A program made the translations under genes and the position numbers. DNA of 64,000 bases, taken from NCBI RefSeq assembly GCF_000313935.1, contig NZ_AMSS01000050.1, forward strand, positions 62,001-126,000. The letters run 5' to 3'. This document shows, one piece after another, positions 30,181 through 37,441 of this stretch. The DNA is from Acinetobacter sp. WC-141 (GTDB taxonomy: Bacteria; Pseudomonadota; Gammaproteobacteria; Pseudomonadales; Moraxellaceae). Within the stretch, counting starts at the first letter, position 1. Every line of letters begins with the position of its first letter. The notes below the pieces were generated by a model. The model made no database searches. It was not told the origin of the DNA and saw only the letters and a program-made list of their open reading frames with translations.

Positions 30181-31230
30181 TTATACAACCATTCTTAATG
30201 CCTGTTCCAGCCCACGTTGTTTAAGGTTGGCTCCTACCCCAAACCATGCTGAATCTAGTCGGTGATCTGTTGAGATCGCACGTCGCTCATGATCAACAAA
30301 CTCCGTAATACTACAAAGCAGTCCATACGCCGTATCTTTAGCTGAAGCTAACTCGGCACCACGACCATGCCCATTAAACATGGCCATGACCTTAGACATA
30401 GCACGTCCATTTGGTTCTGTTTTATTGTCGGCTTTGGATGAGTTGATTTGTTTAGGCGTAGCTACATTACGGTAGAACTGAATGATACTTTCATCTTGTT
30501 CAGCAATACTCAGGTTCGTGTTATTAAACACTGCATCAAAATAAGCTGCTGCTTCCTGCTGGGTAACTTTACGCTGGCTGAGTTGTTTCATTTCATACAT
30601 GTGCTCGCCCCATGCATGAACCGAAATACCCAATTGCTGTTTAATCTTCTCGGCATCGAACTTGGTACTGTGTGGAACTTTCACTACACCAGCACTACTA
30701 TTCTGCCCGCGTAAGGCAATCGCCAAGGTGTTGTTACACACCACACGAACACTGGTGAATTGCGCCGTGGTGGCTAGTGTGCCATCACATGCGGTTGCCA
30801 ACAAAATGTAGCCATTACTGACATCCTTGCCTTTTAATGCTGCCGATTGTCCGGTCCTAGCCAATGCCCAGAACTTACGTCCACCTTTAAGTACACCTGC
30901 CGTTTCCAGTTCAAAGCCTGATTGTTCGGTCAGGTCTCGGTAAAACTCCAAGATTTCTTTGGGCTGCACTTCCTGATAACGCTGACTCACTACCGATAAC
31001 GGCGCATGAGTATCTGAGCGATAAAGTACTCGTTGCTCTTCATAAGGCATCAGAATATTTTGTCCACGTTCATTCTTTGCCATAAAACTGACATTGGATG
31101 ATTCTATTCGCCAGTCCATACCCGCCTGTTGTGCCCATACTTCTATTGGTTGATTCTGAGGGAGTTGATTACCTAAGCCATGCCAAGGGGTTTGACCAAC
31201 GAATGCCATCGTTTCTATTTGATGTGCCAT
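30181..31230 (-). CDS. DUF932-domain phage/plasmid-like protein
   Basis: The 349-aa protein matches the DUF932 / TIGR03299 phage-plasmid primase-like family: MAHQIETMAFVGQTPWHGLG at the start, ESSNVSFMAK, and RVVCNNTLAIAL in the middle. Members are common on plasmids, islands and phages; no activity is established. It is first or second in a minus-strand cluster with small envelope proteins and a DnaJ protein, an arrangement typical of plasmid accessory regions. It has no signal peptide. Confidence 0.85.
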   Translation of the reverse strand: MAHQIETMAFVGQTPWHGLGNQLPQNQPIEVWAQQAGMDWRIESSNVSFMAKNERGQNILMPYEEQRVLYRSDTHAPLSVVSQRYQEVQPKEILEFYRDLTEQSGFELETAGVLKGGRKFWALARTGQSAALKGKDVSNGYILLATACDGTLATTAQFTSVRVVCNNTLAIALRGQNSSAGVVKVPHSTKFDAEKIKQQLGISVHAWGEHMYEMKQLSQRKVTQQEAAAYFDAVFNNTNLSIAEQDESIIQFYRNVATPKQINSSKADNKTEPNGRAMSKVMAMFNGHGRGAELASAKDTAYGLLCSITEFVDHERRAISTDHRLDSAWFGVGANLKQRGLEQALRMVV

Positions 31231-31297
31231 GATTGATTTCCTTTAAGTAATATAAATGAAGTGATTTAAATAATTTGAAAGTTGTAAACGATAAGAA

Positions 31298-31591
31298 TTA
31301 AGCGAAGCCTGATTGCTGGATTTCAAAATGCTCCAGACATTGCTCACACTGGTAATACAAGGTCACCATATTTTCTTGATGCTGAACGTAGAGCAGAAAC
31401 ATGCCCCCAATCACCAAGCCCACAAATCCACCCACCAAAGGGTGAACGGGACTGCGTTTTGACAACTGCATACAGGCTGCTGCCAGAGACATGGGCGAGA
31501 ACGATGAAAGCTTTGCAAATACGCCCGAAGTGGGTTCAGTCTGGCGGAGTAAAGTGATGTGTAATGAATGACAGTAAGGACACTGGTGCAT
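31298..31591 (-). CDS. Small membrane protein with CxxC zinc-ribbon ends
   Basis: From the ATG at 31591 (MHQCPYCHS) the product is 97 aa. It has a CPYC pair at the N-terminus, a Gly-rich hydrophobic segment (VGGFVGLVIGGMFLLYV) and a second pair, CEQC, near the C-terminus. The four Cys could form a cytoplasmic zinc ribbon on both sides of one membrane helix or hairpin. An upstream start at 31630 lies in a terminator hairpin and is rejected. Function unknown. Confidence 0.65.
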   Translation of the reverse strand: MHQCPYCHSLHITLLRQTEPTSGVFAKLSSFSPMSLAAACMQLSKRSPVHPLVGGFVGLVIGGMFLLYVQHQENMVTLYYQCEQCLEHFEIQQSGFA

Positions 31592-31613
31592 GGTCTTCTT
31601 CCTTAAATAAAAG

Positions 31614-31648
31614 GCATAAAAAAACCACAAGCAAATGCTTGTGGTTTG
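31614..31648 (-). terminator. Intrinsic terminator upstream of the zinc-ribbon protein
   Basis: AAACCACAAGC / GCTTGTGGTTT (31622-31632 with 31637-31647) is followed on the minus strand by a run of seven T. It ends the transcript of the 109-aa gene at 31682. Confidence 0.85.
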
Positions 31649-31681
31649 ATTGAGCTTTATGTCGTTTTAGATTAAGTCAAA

Positions 31682-32011
31682 TTAACGAGTTACTTTTGGA
31701 GTCGCTAAACCTTTCTTGCTACAAGGTTGGATACTTTCAATATATTGACCATCTCCAGTGTCTTTAAAGAAACCATATTTTGATTTGATTTCTAAACATT
31801 GCCCCTTCTTAAAAGGTTTAACTTGTGGAACGACTTTAGCTGGCATAGCGTAGCTATTTAAAATGACTTCGCCTTTAGTGGTTGGAAATACAACTGACTC
31901 TTCGCCGTAATAGACATTGGCTTTAAGTGTAATCTGCTCAGTTTTAGCAAAAGCAATAGAACTGAGTGAAAGACTTAAAACTCCACAAGCGATAAGTTTG
32001 ATTGGGTTCAT
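31682..32011 (-). CDS. Secreted hypothetical protein
   Basis: The 109-aa protein has a signal peptide (LIACGVLSLSLSSIAFAKT), then a small beta-rich mature part with two Cys (GQCLEIKSKYGF and SIQPCSKKG) that could form a disulfide. I do not recognise the family. It is followed by a strong terminator and belongs to the minus-strand plasmid-like cluster. Confidence 0.6.
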   Translation of the reverse strand: MNPIKLIACGVLSLSLSSIAFAKTEQITLKANVYYGEESVVFPTTKGEVILNSYAMPAKVVPQVKPFKKGQCLEIKSKYGFFKDTGDGQYIESIQPCSKKGLATPKVTR

Positions 32012-32069
32012 GGTATTTTCTCTGATTAAGTAAAGTAATAATTAAACGAATGCTACAGGCCAGCTTTAA

Positions 32070-32768
32070 TTAGTGACCAAAGCATGGCTGGTATCCTTCG
32101 TGAAGGACTTGATTGCTGTTCTTATCCCAACTCACCACATACCAAGTACATTGGTAACGGTCAGAGTCCCATGCAGTACGATAGGTCATGGTATTACCTT
32201 GCTGGCTCCATCCTTCAACTCGTTTACTCACCTGATCTGGACTTGAGCGGCCCCATACATTCATAAGGTGTGACGCTAACATTTGATCAATATTCGGGAT
32301 GGTTGACTTTAAATCAGCTGGAGCAGATTTGATTGGCTTTAAGCCATAGCGAGAGGTGTTCGAACTTAAGGTTTTTCCTTCATGGTACTCAGCATCAACT
32401 TCTGAACTGAGATTGCCTAGACTTGTATCTTGTGCTTTTGCCTGATCCACTGCGGCTATTGCCCCCGCAACCACTTCATCTTCAGCTTGTGAATGAGTAG
32501 ATTCTGATTCCGGGTTTTCCACCATACTTTCAATTCCGGTGAAACCTGATTCAACGGGTTCCGATGCTGCTTGTGTTGTGGCAGATTGATTTTGTACCTT
32601 AGATTGTTCTAAAGCGAGTTGTGCTAACTGAAGTTCAGTTTGTCGTTTTTGATGTTGATTAAATAAAATACCGCCTGCAATTAACACCGCCATCATGACT
32701 ACAGTTAACAACCAATATAACGGTGGTATCTTTTTAGTTGAGTTAGTGCTGTTCTTTATCATATTCAT
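32070..32768 (-). CDS. Membrane-anchored hypothetical protein
   Basis: The 232-aa protein has one N-terminal membrane helix (WLLTVVMMAVLIAGGILF, residues 19-36), then a long low-complexity Gln/Ala/Glu/Ser region (about 37-140), and a compact C-terminal domain with YQCTWYVVSWDK and a closing Cys (YQPCFGH). The extracytoplasmic domain resembles small proteins found on Acinetobacter plasmids, but I cannot name it. It precedes the 109-aa secreted protein on the same strand. Confidence 0.6.
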   Translation of the reverse strand: MNMIKNSTNSTKKIPPLYWLLTVVMMAVLIAGGILFNQHQKRQTELQLAQLALEQSKVQNQSATTQAASEPVESGFTGIESMVENPESESTHSQAEDEVVAGAIAAVDQAKAQDTSLGNLSSEVDAEYHEGKTLSSNTSRYGLKPIKSAPADLKSTIPNIDQMLASHLMNVWGRSSPDQVSKRVEGWSQQGNTMTYRTAWDSDRYQCTWYVVSWDKNSNQVLHEGYQPCFGH

Positions 32769-32849
32769 ATCATTACCTTGAAATAGAGGATATACGGCGC
32801 TTTAGGGCTGCCTTCACTGGGGTAATATGTAAGTAAAAATTCTTTATTT

Positions 32850-33923
32850 TCAGTTATTGTCCAAATAGCTTTTTAATAAAGCTCTTGCTTCATTCAGTTG
32901 CTGTGCCTGACTTTCAATCAACTGACGAACAGATTCAGGTAAGTTCTGGTATTTATCGGGATGGAACTCAGCCATCTTTTTTCGGTAAGCAGATTGTAAG
33001 TTCTGCTCAGTCAGTGAATTAGGCTGAATATCAAGAAGTTTGCACGCTTGAAGTTGTCCACCGTTGAAAGTAGAAGTAGTAGACTGATTCATTTCATCAG
33101 CCAGACATTGATAGATAATTTTGACCAGATCAGGAAATACGGCTTTAGAAACATTGGATACACGACATAAATGGGTCATGAAGAGATCCGCCTGATTCTG
33201 CTCAACCTGACCCAGTGCCATGGCATAAACCAGTTGTTCGATCATCTCCGTACGAAGCTTGTAAGCCAGCACATCTTTCAGTTCTGCAAAGCGATGTAAT
33301 AATTCTTCATATTCAAAGTTGGGATGTTCAGTCAGTAACCTTTTAATATAGTGCTGTGATGCTTCATCATTCAGCTTTACAAAATGTTTAGATATTGCAT
33401 GACTAGATTCAGGATTCCACTTACCCATATTGAATGTGATGAAATAAGCAAACAGATCAATAATTACCTTCAGTTCTGCATCAATCTGTGGTGGAGCCCG
33501 ATCGGTTTCTGTTTCACCCTGACAAACTTCATTTAGAAATGAAGCCAATGTTCGTACTGTGCCCTTATCCAGTTGGGTAAAGGTCAGGGTTTCTATACGA
33601 TTCAGTACGATGCCATGATTAATGACGCCAATATCTGCCTCGACATGATGAATACTTTTAAAGAGATAAACCGCTTCATCTCCAAAGCTTTCTTTATAAA
33701 AGAGTCCTGTCGCCGTCACACAAAGTCCAGCTTTAGCACTGCCAAATACCGTATCGTCAATTAGCATAAGGATTTCATCTGGATGAATTCCTTGAGGGAG
33801 ATAACTCATAGCCCCTTGCAATTTTTTATAAGGAATAGCGGGTGCAAAATAAATATTGTCACTCGCTCTTAACATCAACATCCAACGGCTTTTCTGGAGT
33901 GATTCTCTCGATATGATTGTCAT
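32850..33923 (-). CDS. DnaJ (J)-domain protein
   Basis: The 357-aa protein ends in a J domain (about residues 300-355): LLDIQPNSLTEQNLQSAYRK, the HPD tripeptide in EFHPDKYQNLP, and a final amphipathic helix. J domains stimulate Hsp70 ATPases. The N-terminal 290 residues look like a Hsp70-cochaperone or stress protein with a TerB-like helical segment; no other known domain is certain. The C-terminal position of the J domain resembles DjlA-type proteins. It is the upstream gene of the minus-strand cluster. Confidence 0.75.
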   Translation of the reverse strand: MTIISRESLQKSRWMLMLRASDNIYFAPAIPYKKLQGAMSYLPQGIHPDEILMLIDDTVFGSAKAGLCVTATGLFYKESFGDEAVYLFKSIHHVEADIGVINHGIVLNRIETLTFTQLDKGTVRTLASFLNEVCQGETETDRAPPQIDAELKVIIDLFAYFITFNMGKWNPESSHAISKHFVKLNDEASQHYIKRLLTEHPNFEYEELLHRFAELKDVLAYKLRTEMIEQLVYAMALGQVEQNQADLFMTHLCRVSNVSKAVFPDLVKIIYQCLADEMNQSTTSTFNGGQLQACKLLDIQPNSLTEQNLQSAYRKKMAEFHPDKYQNLPESVRQLIESQAQQLNEARALLKSYLDNN

Positions 33924-33945
33924 GGCAACTTCCCCAATTTAGCGA

Positions 33946-34092
33946 CTAAAACAACCAACGTAGAAAATCAGCAGGCCAAACAAGTGCCCGACCCAAAGAA
34001 TATGAACCAGAATAAATAGGGTACTGCCAAATCAAATACAGCCAATAACCAATCACAATGGTGAAATAAAGGCCAATCAATGGATGTTTCAT
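33946..34092 (-). CDS. Small single-pass membrane protein, 48 aa
   Basis: A 48-codon ORF starts with MKHPLIGLYFTIVIGYWLYL, one membrane helix, and ends in an aromatic tail (WPADFLRWLF). GAGGAA stands eight bases before the ATG. It starts 100 bp beyond the lipoprotein gene and ends 22 bp before the DnaJ-domain gene, on the same strand, so it is probably cotranscribed. No family recognised. Confidence 0.55.
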   Translation of the reverse strand: MKHPLIGLYFTIVIGYWLYLIWQYPIYSGSYSLGRALVWPADFLRWLF

Positions 34093-34192
34093 TGTAAATT
34101 CCTCATTTTTTTAGGTAAGCCTATCCAACCCACTGCTCTATGGCAGCAGGTGAGATCAAAAGACAAACTAAGATTTAATGTGAATACGAGTT

Positions 34193-34459
34193 CTAAAGTT
34201 TATGTGCACATTGCTGACCAGACTTAAAAGACACCTCTTCAAAGTCCTCTGGCATCTTGACTTGCATCATGCCAATCGCCTCCAACTTTTCTTCACCATA
34301 ATGTTCTTCCATCCTGTCGTAGAAGCAGGAACAGAAACTGCGGCTACCACCCGTATTCCTACAGCTTTGTTTCATACCCTTTTCGAAATCAGAAGAACAA
34401 CCAGTAACCAACAAAATACTGACACCTACCAAACCCATCAAAATTTTATTTTTCATCAT
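34193..34459 (-). CDS. Small Cys-rich lipoprotein
   Basis: From MMKNKILMG the product is 88 aa with a lipobox LVTGC, then SCRNTGGSRSFCSCFYDRM and a final QQCAHKL, giving five or more Cys in the mature part. Such small lipoproteins with a Cx9-10CxC pattern are common on Acinetobacter plasmids and phages. An alternative start lies at 34480. It is the nearest gene downstream of the structured RNA copy, about 130 bases from its mini-ORF. Confidence 0.6.
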   Translation of the reverse strand: MMKNKILMGLVGVSILLVTGCSSDFEKGMKQSCRNTGGSRSFCSCFYDRMEEHYGEEKLEAIGMMQVKMPEDFEEVSFKSGQQCAHKL

Positions 34460-34610
34460 TTTATCCAGTGACGTCGTCATGGAGCTTAGGCTTTTTTAGG
34501 CAACACGAAGCCTTGCCATGGTGTAGCTCACATGACATTTTTTTAAGTAAATTTTTAGACGAAAAGATCTAAAGCTTGAGAAACTAGAAGTTCATCAAAT
34601 CCTATTAAAA

Positions 34611-34640
34611 CTAATCAGGCGTTATAAAAAGAATATGCAT
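34611..34640 (-). CDS. Nine-codon leader-type ORF of structured RNA copy 1
   Basis: MHILFITPD is encoded after an AAGGAG site six bases from the ATG. The other copy encodes MHTIFIPPD. Six of nine residues and the stop context are conserved. The GGAG is in the 3' arm of a six-base-pair hairpin (34645-34650 with 34660-34665), so translation is probably controlled by folding. Confidence 0.5.
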   Translation of the reverse strand: MHILFITPD

Positions 34641-34876
34641 AGCCAACTCCTTTATATTGGGAGTTCTGCCAAAGCATTAGAGAATTATGGTGGCAGAACG
34701 AGAAAGGGTTGACAGACCGGATTGGATTGACACCAGCACACTCGAAAGTGTCCCTCTCCCGTCCTACCGCAACGGGAGGAGACGAGATGTACCCTCAAAA
34801 TTATTCCTCAGAAGGAATAACTCTGATGCAACCCAATAAAACGGTCTGTCAAAACCGACTGGCAATGTGGCCAGCA
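34611..34876 (-). ncRNA. Structured RNA, copy 1 (unidentified family)
   Basis: Reading the minus strand, about 265 nt fold into seven or more helices (plus coordinates): 34859-34863/34870-34874; 34842-34850/34711-34719; 34829-34837/34721-34729 (one G.U on the minus strand); 34814-34820/34801-34807; 34772-34778/34756-34762; 34747-34751/34738-34742; 34691-34699/34663-34671; 34660-34665/34645-34650. A homologous copy lies at 55632-55894. Several helices keep pairing while their sequence changes, which is evidence of a conserved RNA structure. Homology extends beyond the helices to about 34550 and 34962. I do not recognise an Rfam family. The remaining 34481-34550 holds nothing I can name. Confidence 0.75.
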
Positions 34877-34881
34877 AGCAA

Positions 34882-34910
34882 AGGATAATGTGCAATATTT
34901 AAGGTGTCAA
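34882..34910 (-). promoter_or_regulatory. Promoter of structured RNA copy 1
   Basis: On the minus strand TTGACA (34905-34910) is followed by a 17-bp spacer and TATCCT (34882-34887). The same boxes and spacing occur at copy 2, while the spacer sequence differs. Transcription should start near 34876. Confidence 0.7.
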
Positions 34911-35002
34911 TGATCTATCGACTAAGTCGTAAAGTGATTGTTATTGTTTTTCATTAGATTAATTCTTTAAACTAACCATTAGGTAAATTTAAGGATGATT
35001 CA

Positions 35003-35218
35003 GTGTTTCGGTTAAAGTGTCTTGGTGGTCCACTGTATGGACAAGAATATTCTCATGCTCAGGATGAGTTTATTTTTAAAGACAAACAGACAGGAAAGCA
35101 GACGCGTTATCGAAAGCAGGCTTTAAACTTCACCCCACCCCAAGAGTTCTTTATAGCAGAGTCAATTTCTACAACCGTAGCCTACAATCTTGCATTGCAA
35201 TTAATGAAACGCTATTGA
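35003..35218 (+). CDS. Hypothetical small protein
   Basis: A 71-aa ORF starts with GTG after AAGGATGATT and has a basic, Tyr- and Gln-rich composition (FKDKQTGKQTRYRKQ) without membrane segments. I do not recognise it. It lies just right of the structured RNA, on the opposite strand. Confidence 0.5.
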   Translation: MFRLKCLGGPLYGQEYSHAQDEFIFKDKQTGKQTRYRKQALNFTPPQEFFIAESISTTVAYNLALQLMKRY

Positions 35219-35401
35219 GACCTTTTAGTAATACAAAGACATACTATTAACTAACCAATAATGAGTGATTTTCTAGCACTTGATTCAGTCCATAATAAAT
35301 TTATAATCCAGTAGAATGCTTCACAGTACTACAAGTTTAGTCCAACAATTATAACTCTAAGCTACATTTTGATTTTGACTACTTTTCACCCAAAACATCG
35401 C

Positions 35402-35433
35402 AAGTCGGTACAGAATCATCATAAGTCGGTACA
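35402..35433. repeat. 21-bp-spaced direct repeat AAGTCGGTACA
   Basis: Two exact copies of AAGTCGGTACA (35402-35412 and 35423-35433), extended to CATCRYAAGTCGGTACAKAA, lie on one helix face, 21 bp apart. They are about 150 bp before the 370-aa gene. They may be operator half-sites or iterons. The rest of 35219-35579 holds no gene that I can support. Confidence 0.6.
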
Positions 35434-35515
35434 TAAATGGAGTGCAGTTTAACACCTAACACCCCTCTACAAATGCTCATAATTCACTCTCAAGTTAAGC
35501 TAAATCATTTTTAAA

Positions 35516-35538
35516 TTATAAGTAGTTACGACTTATAA
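35516..35538. promoter_or_regulatory. Inverted repeat upstream of the 370-aa gene
   Basis: TTATAAGT and ACTTATAA flank a seven-base spacer containing ACG. It lies 42 bases before the start codon and shares an AAGT/ACTT core with the direct repeats at 35402-35433. It is probably an operator. Confidence 0.5.
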
Positions 35539-35579
35539 TATATGCACTTCTTTTAAAATGAATAAGTGAACTTGATTAC

Positions 35580-36692
35580 ATGGCAACTTCAGCTAAAAAA
35601 AATGCTAAGGCTAAACAAGAAACCACATCTACGAGTAACATCAAAAAACTTATTGGCTTAATTGACCAACTTGAAGAACATATTATTAAAAGACATAAAT
35701 TTCCCTATGGTTTGCCATCAGCCTATGCCGAACACTACAAAGCTTATTTACCCGAACAAATGGAACCTATCAGTGAAGAAATGACGGATAATGACCGAAA
35801 GTGGTTTTATGAACAGCTTGATCAAGGCTTATTAAAAGAATCGCCAGAACAAAAGGCTCTCCGTCAACAGGCATGGAGATTACCCCCACCATTACTTCGA
35901 GGTAAATCGGAAATTTACATCTACATTCCCGAAGAGGACCGACTTGCCCGACACTATGGCGAAATCGCGACTGAAATTCGTAAATTCAAAAACTTGGTAT
36001 CAACTAAAACCAGAATATTCAAAAAAACAGCACAACAAGCTGAGAAACATTTTGAAGAAGCATTTCGTCTCTACTCCAAACATTATGATTGTTCTTTCTA
36101 TATCTACACGCTACCAGAAGATATCTATAAACAGATTAGGCAATCTCAATTAGCCCGAAACAGCCATAAAAAATCCCAGAGGGTAAAAAAAACTTACCTC
36201 TCACTTGTTCAACGTTTTATTACCAGTAATCAAAAAACTTACTCAAGTATGGATACGGTTCTAGGAGCCATTGAGCAGCAAGCTATCTCAAAAATTCCAG
36301 AATACCTCACTCAAGAATACAATGCTGAAATAGAACATTGTTTACGAAAAAAAGAAGAAGCTGAATATTTTCTTTTTGCAGCTCGAAATGATCTATCTAC
36401 AGCTGAAGTCAAAGAAATTGAAGAATATGGTAAAAAAACTGTAATCATACAAGCTCAGAACCGTGATCAACCCCTAACTTCTTTTGCAGGTCGCCCTATC
36501 GAACGTTATAAGGAAATAAGAGTATTTTATCAGAAAAAGATTTCTGCCTTAGAAACTCAAAAAAGTAAAATTAGAACCGACGATCAGAGAATGAAGTTAC
36601 TGAATAGCGCTAAATCTTGGTTAAAGGAAAGCGAGCCAAGCCTATATGATGCGCTGAACATTTTTATAGAAAAGAAAGGTAGAAAACTTTAG
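35580..36692 (+). CDS. Hypothetical helical protein, 370 aa
   Basis: I do not recognise this basic, strongly helical protein. It has a low-complexity Ala/Lys/Thr N-terminus (residues 1-22), a segment WRLPPPLLRGKSEIYIYIPEE (read in two parts around residue 100) and several coiled-coil-like stretches (residues 130-165, 240-275, 310-340). There is no signal peptide or membrane segment. It is preceded by an inverted repeat and a helically spaced direct repeat that could be its operators. It may be a DNA-associated protein of the island; no enzymatic motif is visible. Confidence 0.6.
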   Translation: MATSAKKNAKAKQETTSTSNIKKLIGLIDQLEEHIIKRHKFPYGLPSAYAEHYKAYLPEQMEPISEEMTDNDRKWFYEQLDQGLLKESPEQKALRQQAWRLPPPLLRGKSEIYIYIPEEDRLARHYGEIATEIRKFKNLVSTKTRIFKKTAQQAEKHFEEAFRLYSKHYDCSFYIYTLPEDIYKQIRQSQLARNSHKKSQRVKKTYLSLVQRFITSNQKTYSSMDTVLGAIEQQAISKIPEYLTQEYNAEIEHCLRKKEEAEYFLFAARNDLSTAEVKEIEEYGKKTVIIQAQNRDQPLTSFAGRPIERYKEIRVFYQKKISALETQKSKIRTDDQRMKLLNSAKSWLKESEPSLYDALNIFIEKKGRKL

Positions 36693-36960
36693 AATTCCCC
36701 TCCCACCCCAATAAAAATCCGATCACTCACATAGTTTATTTAGAGCCTGTTAGTTCTACACTGACATGCTCTTAAAAAAAATTAATAAATTTTTAAAAGA
36801 GTAATAATTACAATGAAATTTCTATATTTTAAAGATTTTAAATACATATATATCAGTAGCTTAAATAAATTCTTCGCAGATTTTTAGAGGGTGCTTAATT
36901 TTTTTCTAGAATTTCCCTTATGCAATCAAGCATACAAAACTTGCTACATAAGGAACCAAT

Positions 36961-37086
36961 ATGACCAACTCAAACCTAAGCCAGCAACACATCAAATTAA
37001 TAAGTACATTCAATTGGAAGCTTAGCAATTTACGGGTGTGGGTCACCCGAAGAATAGCTCAACGAAGCCATTTAAATGCTGCATAA
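36961..37086 (+). CDS. Small basic protein, 41 aa
   Basis: A 41-codon ORF (MTNSNLSQQH...SHLNAA) begins after AAGGAACCAAT, a good ribosome-binding site, and is basic (LRVWVTRRIAQRSHL). I have seen no family for it. It lies alone in the 749-bp gap 36693-37441, upstream of the Rep gene. An AT-rich stretch at 36760-36910 before it could hold its promoter. Confidence 0.4.
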   Translation: MTNSNLSQQHIKLISTFNWKLSNLRVWVTRRIAQRSHLNAA

Positions 37087-37348
37087 CGCAGGACATCACA
37101 ACTTTTAAAAAGTCCTCGTATTACCGTCATTTTTTGGTAGAGCATTCTCGAAGTAAAGTGCAATCGGCTTTTCGGTTTAAATACAATTGTAATAAGTAAT
37201 ATTAGATATATGTAATTAATCTACTAGATACTTATTGTCATAAGCAGTGTGCCTTAGCAAATACTGCTTATAGATTAGATTGATTTAATTGTGTATCCAT
37301 TTGAGATGAATACACTCCAGATAGATTAGCCAATATCCACTCTACGCC

Positions 37349-37382
37349 TACCCTAATGGACATTTCTAAACGATGTCCATAG
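37349..37382. other. Hairpin upstream of HUH Rep gene, candidate origin
   Basis: CCCT-a-ATGGACAT and ATGTCCAT-AGGG form a 12-bp stem with one bulged A around a nine-base loop, 60 bases before the Rep start. Rolling-circle Rep proteins nick at hairpins near their genes, so this is a candidate double-strand origin; it could instead be a terminator. Confidence 0.35.
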
Positions 37383-37441
37383 GGAGAGCATTTACCTCAT
37401 GACGCCTGATACGTAATTAATTATTTGTATGTAGGTATACT

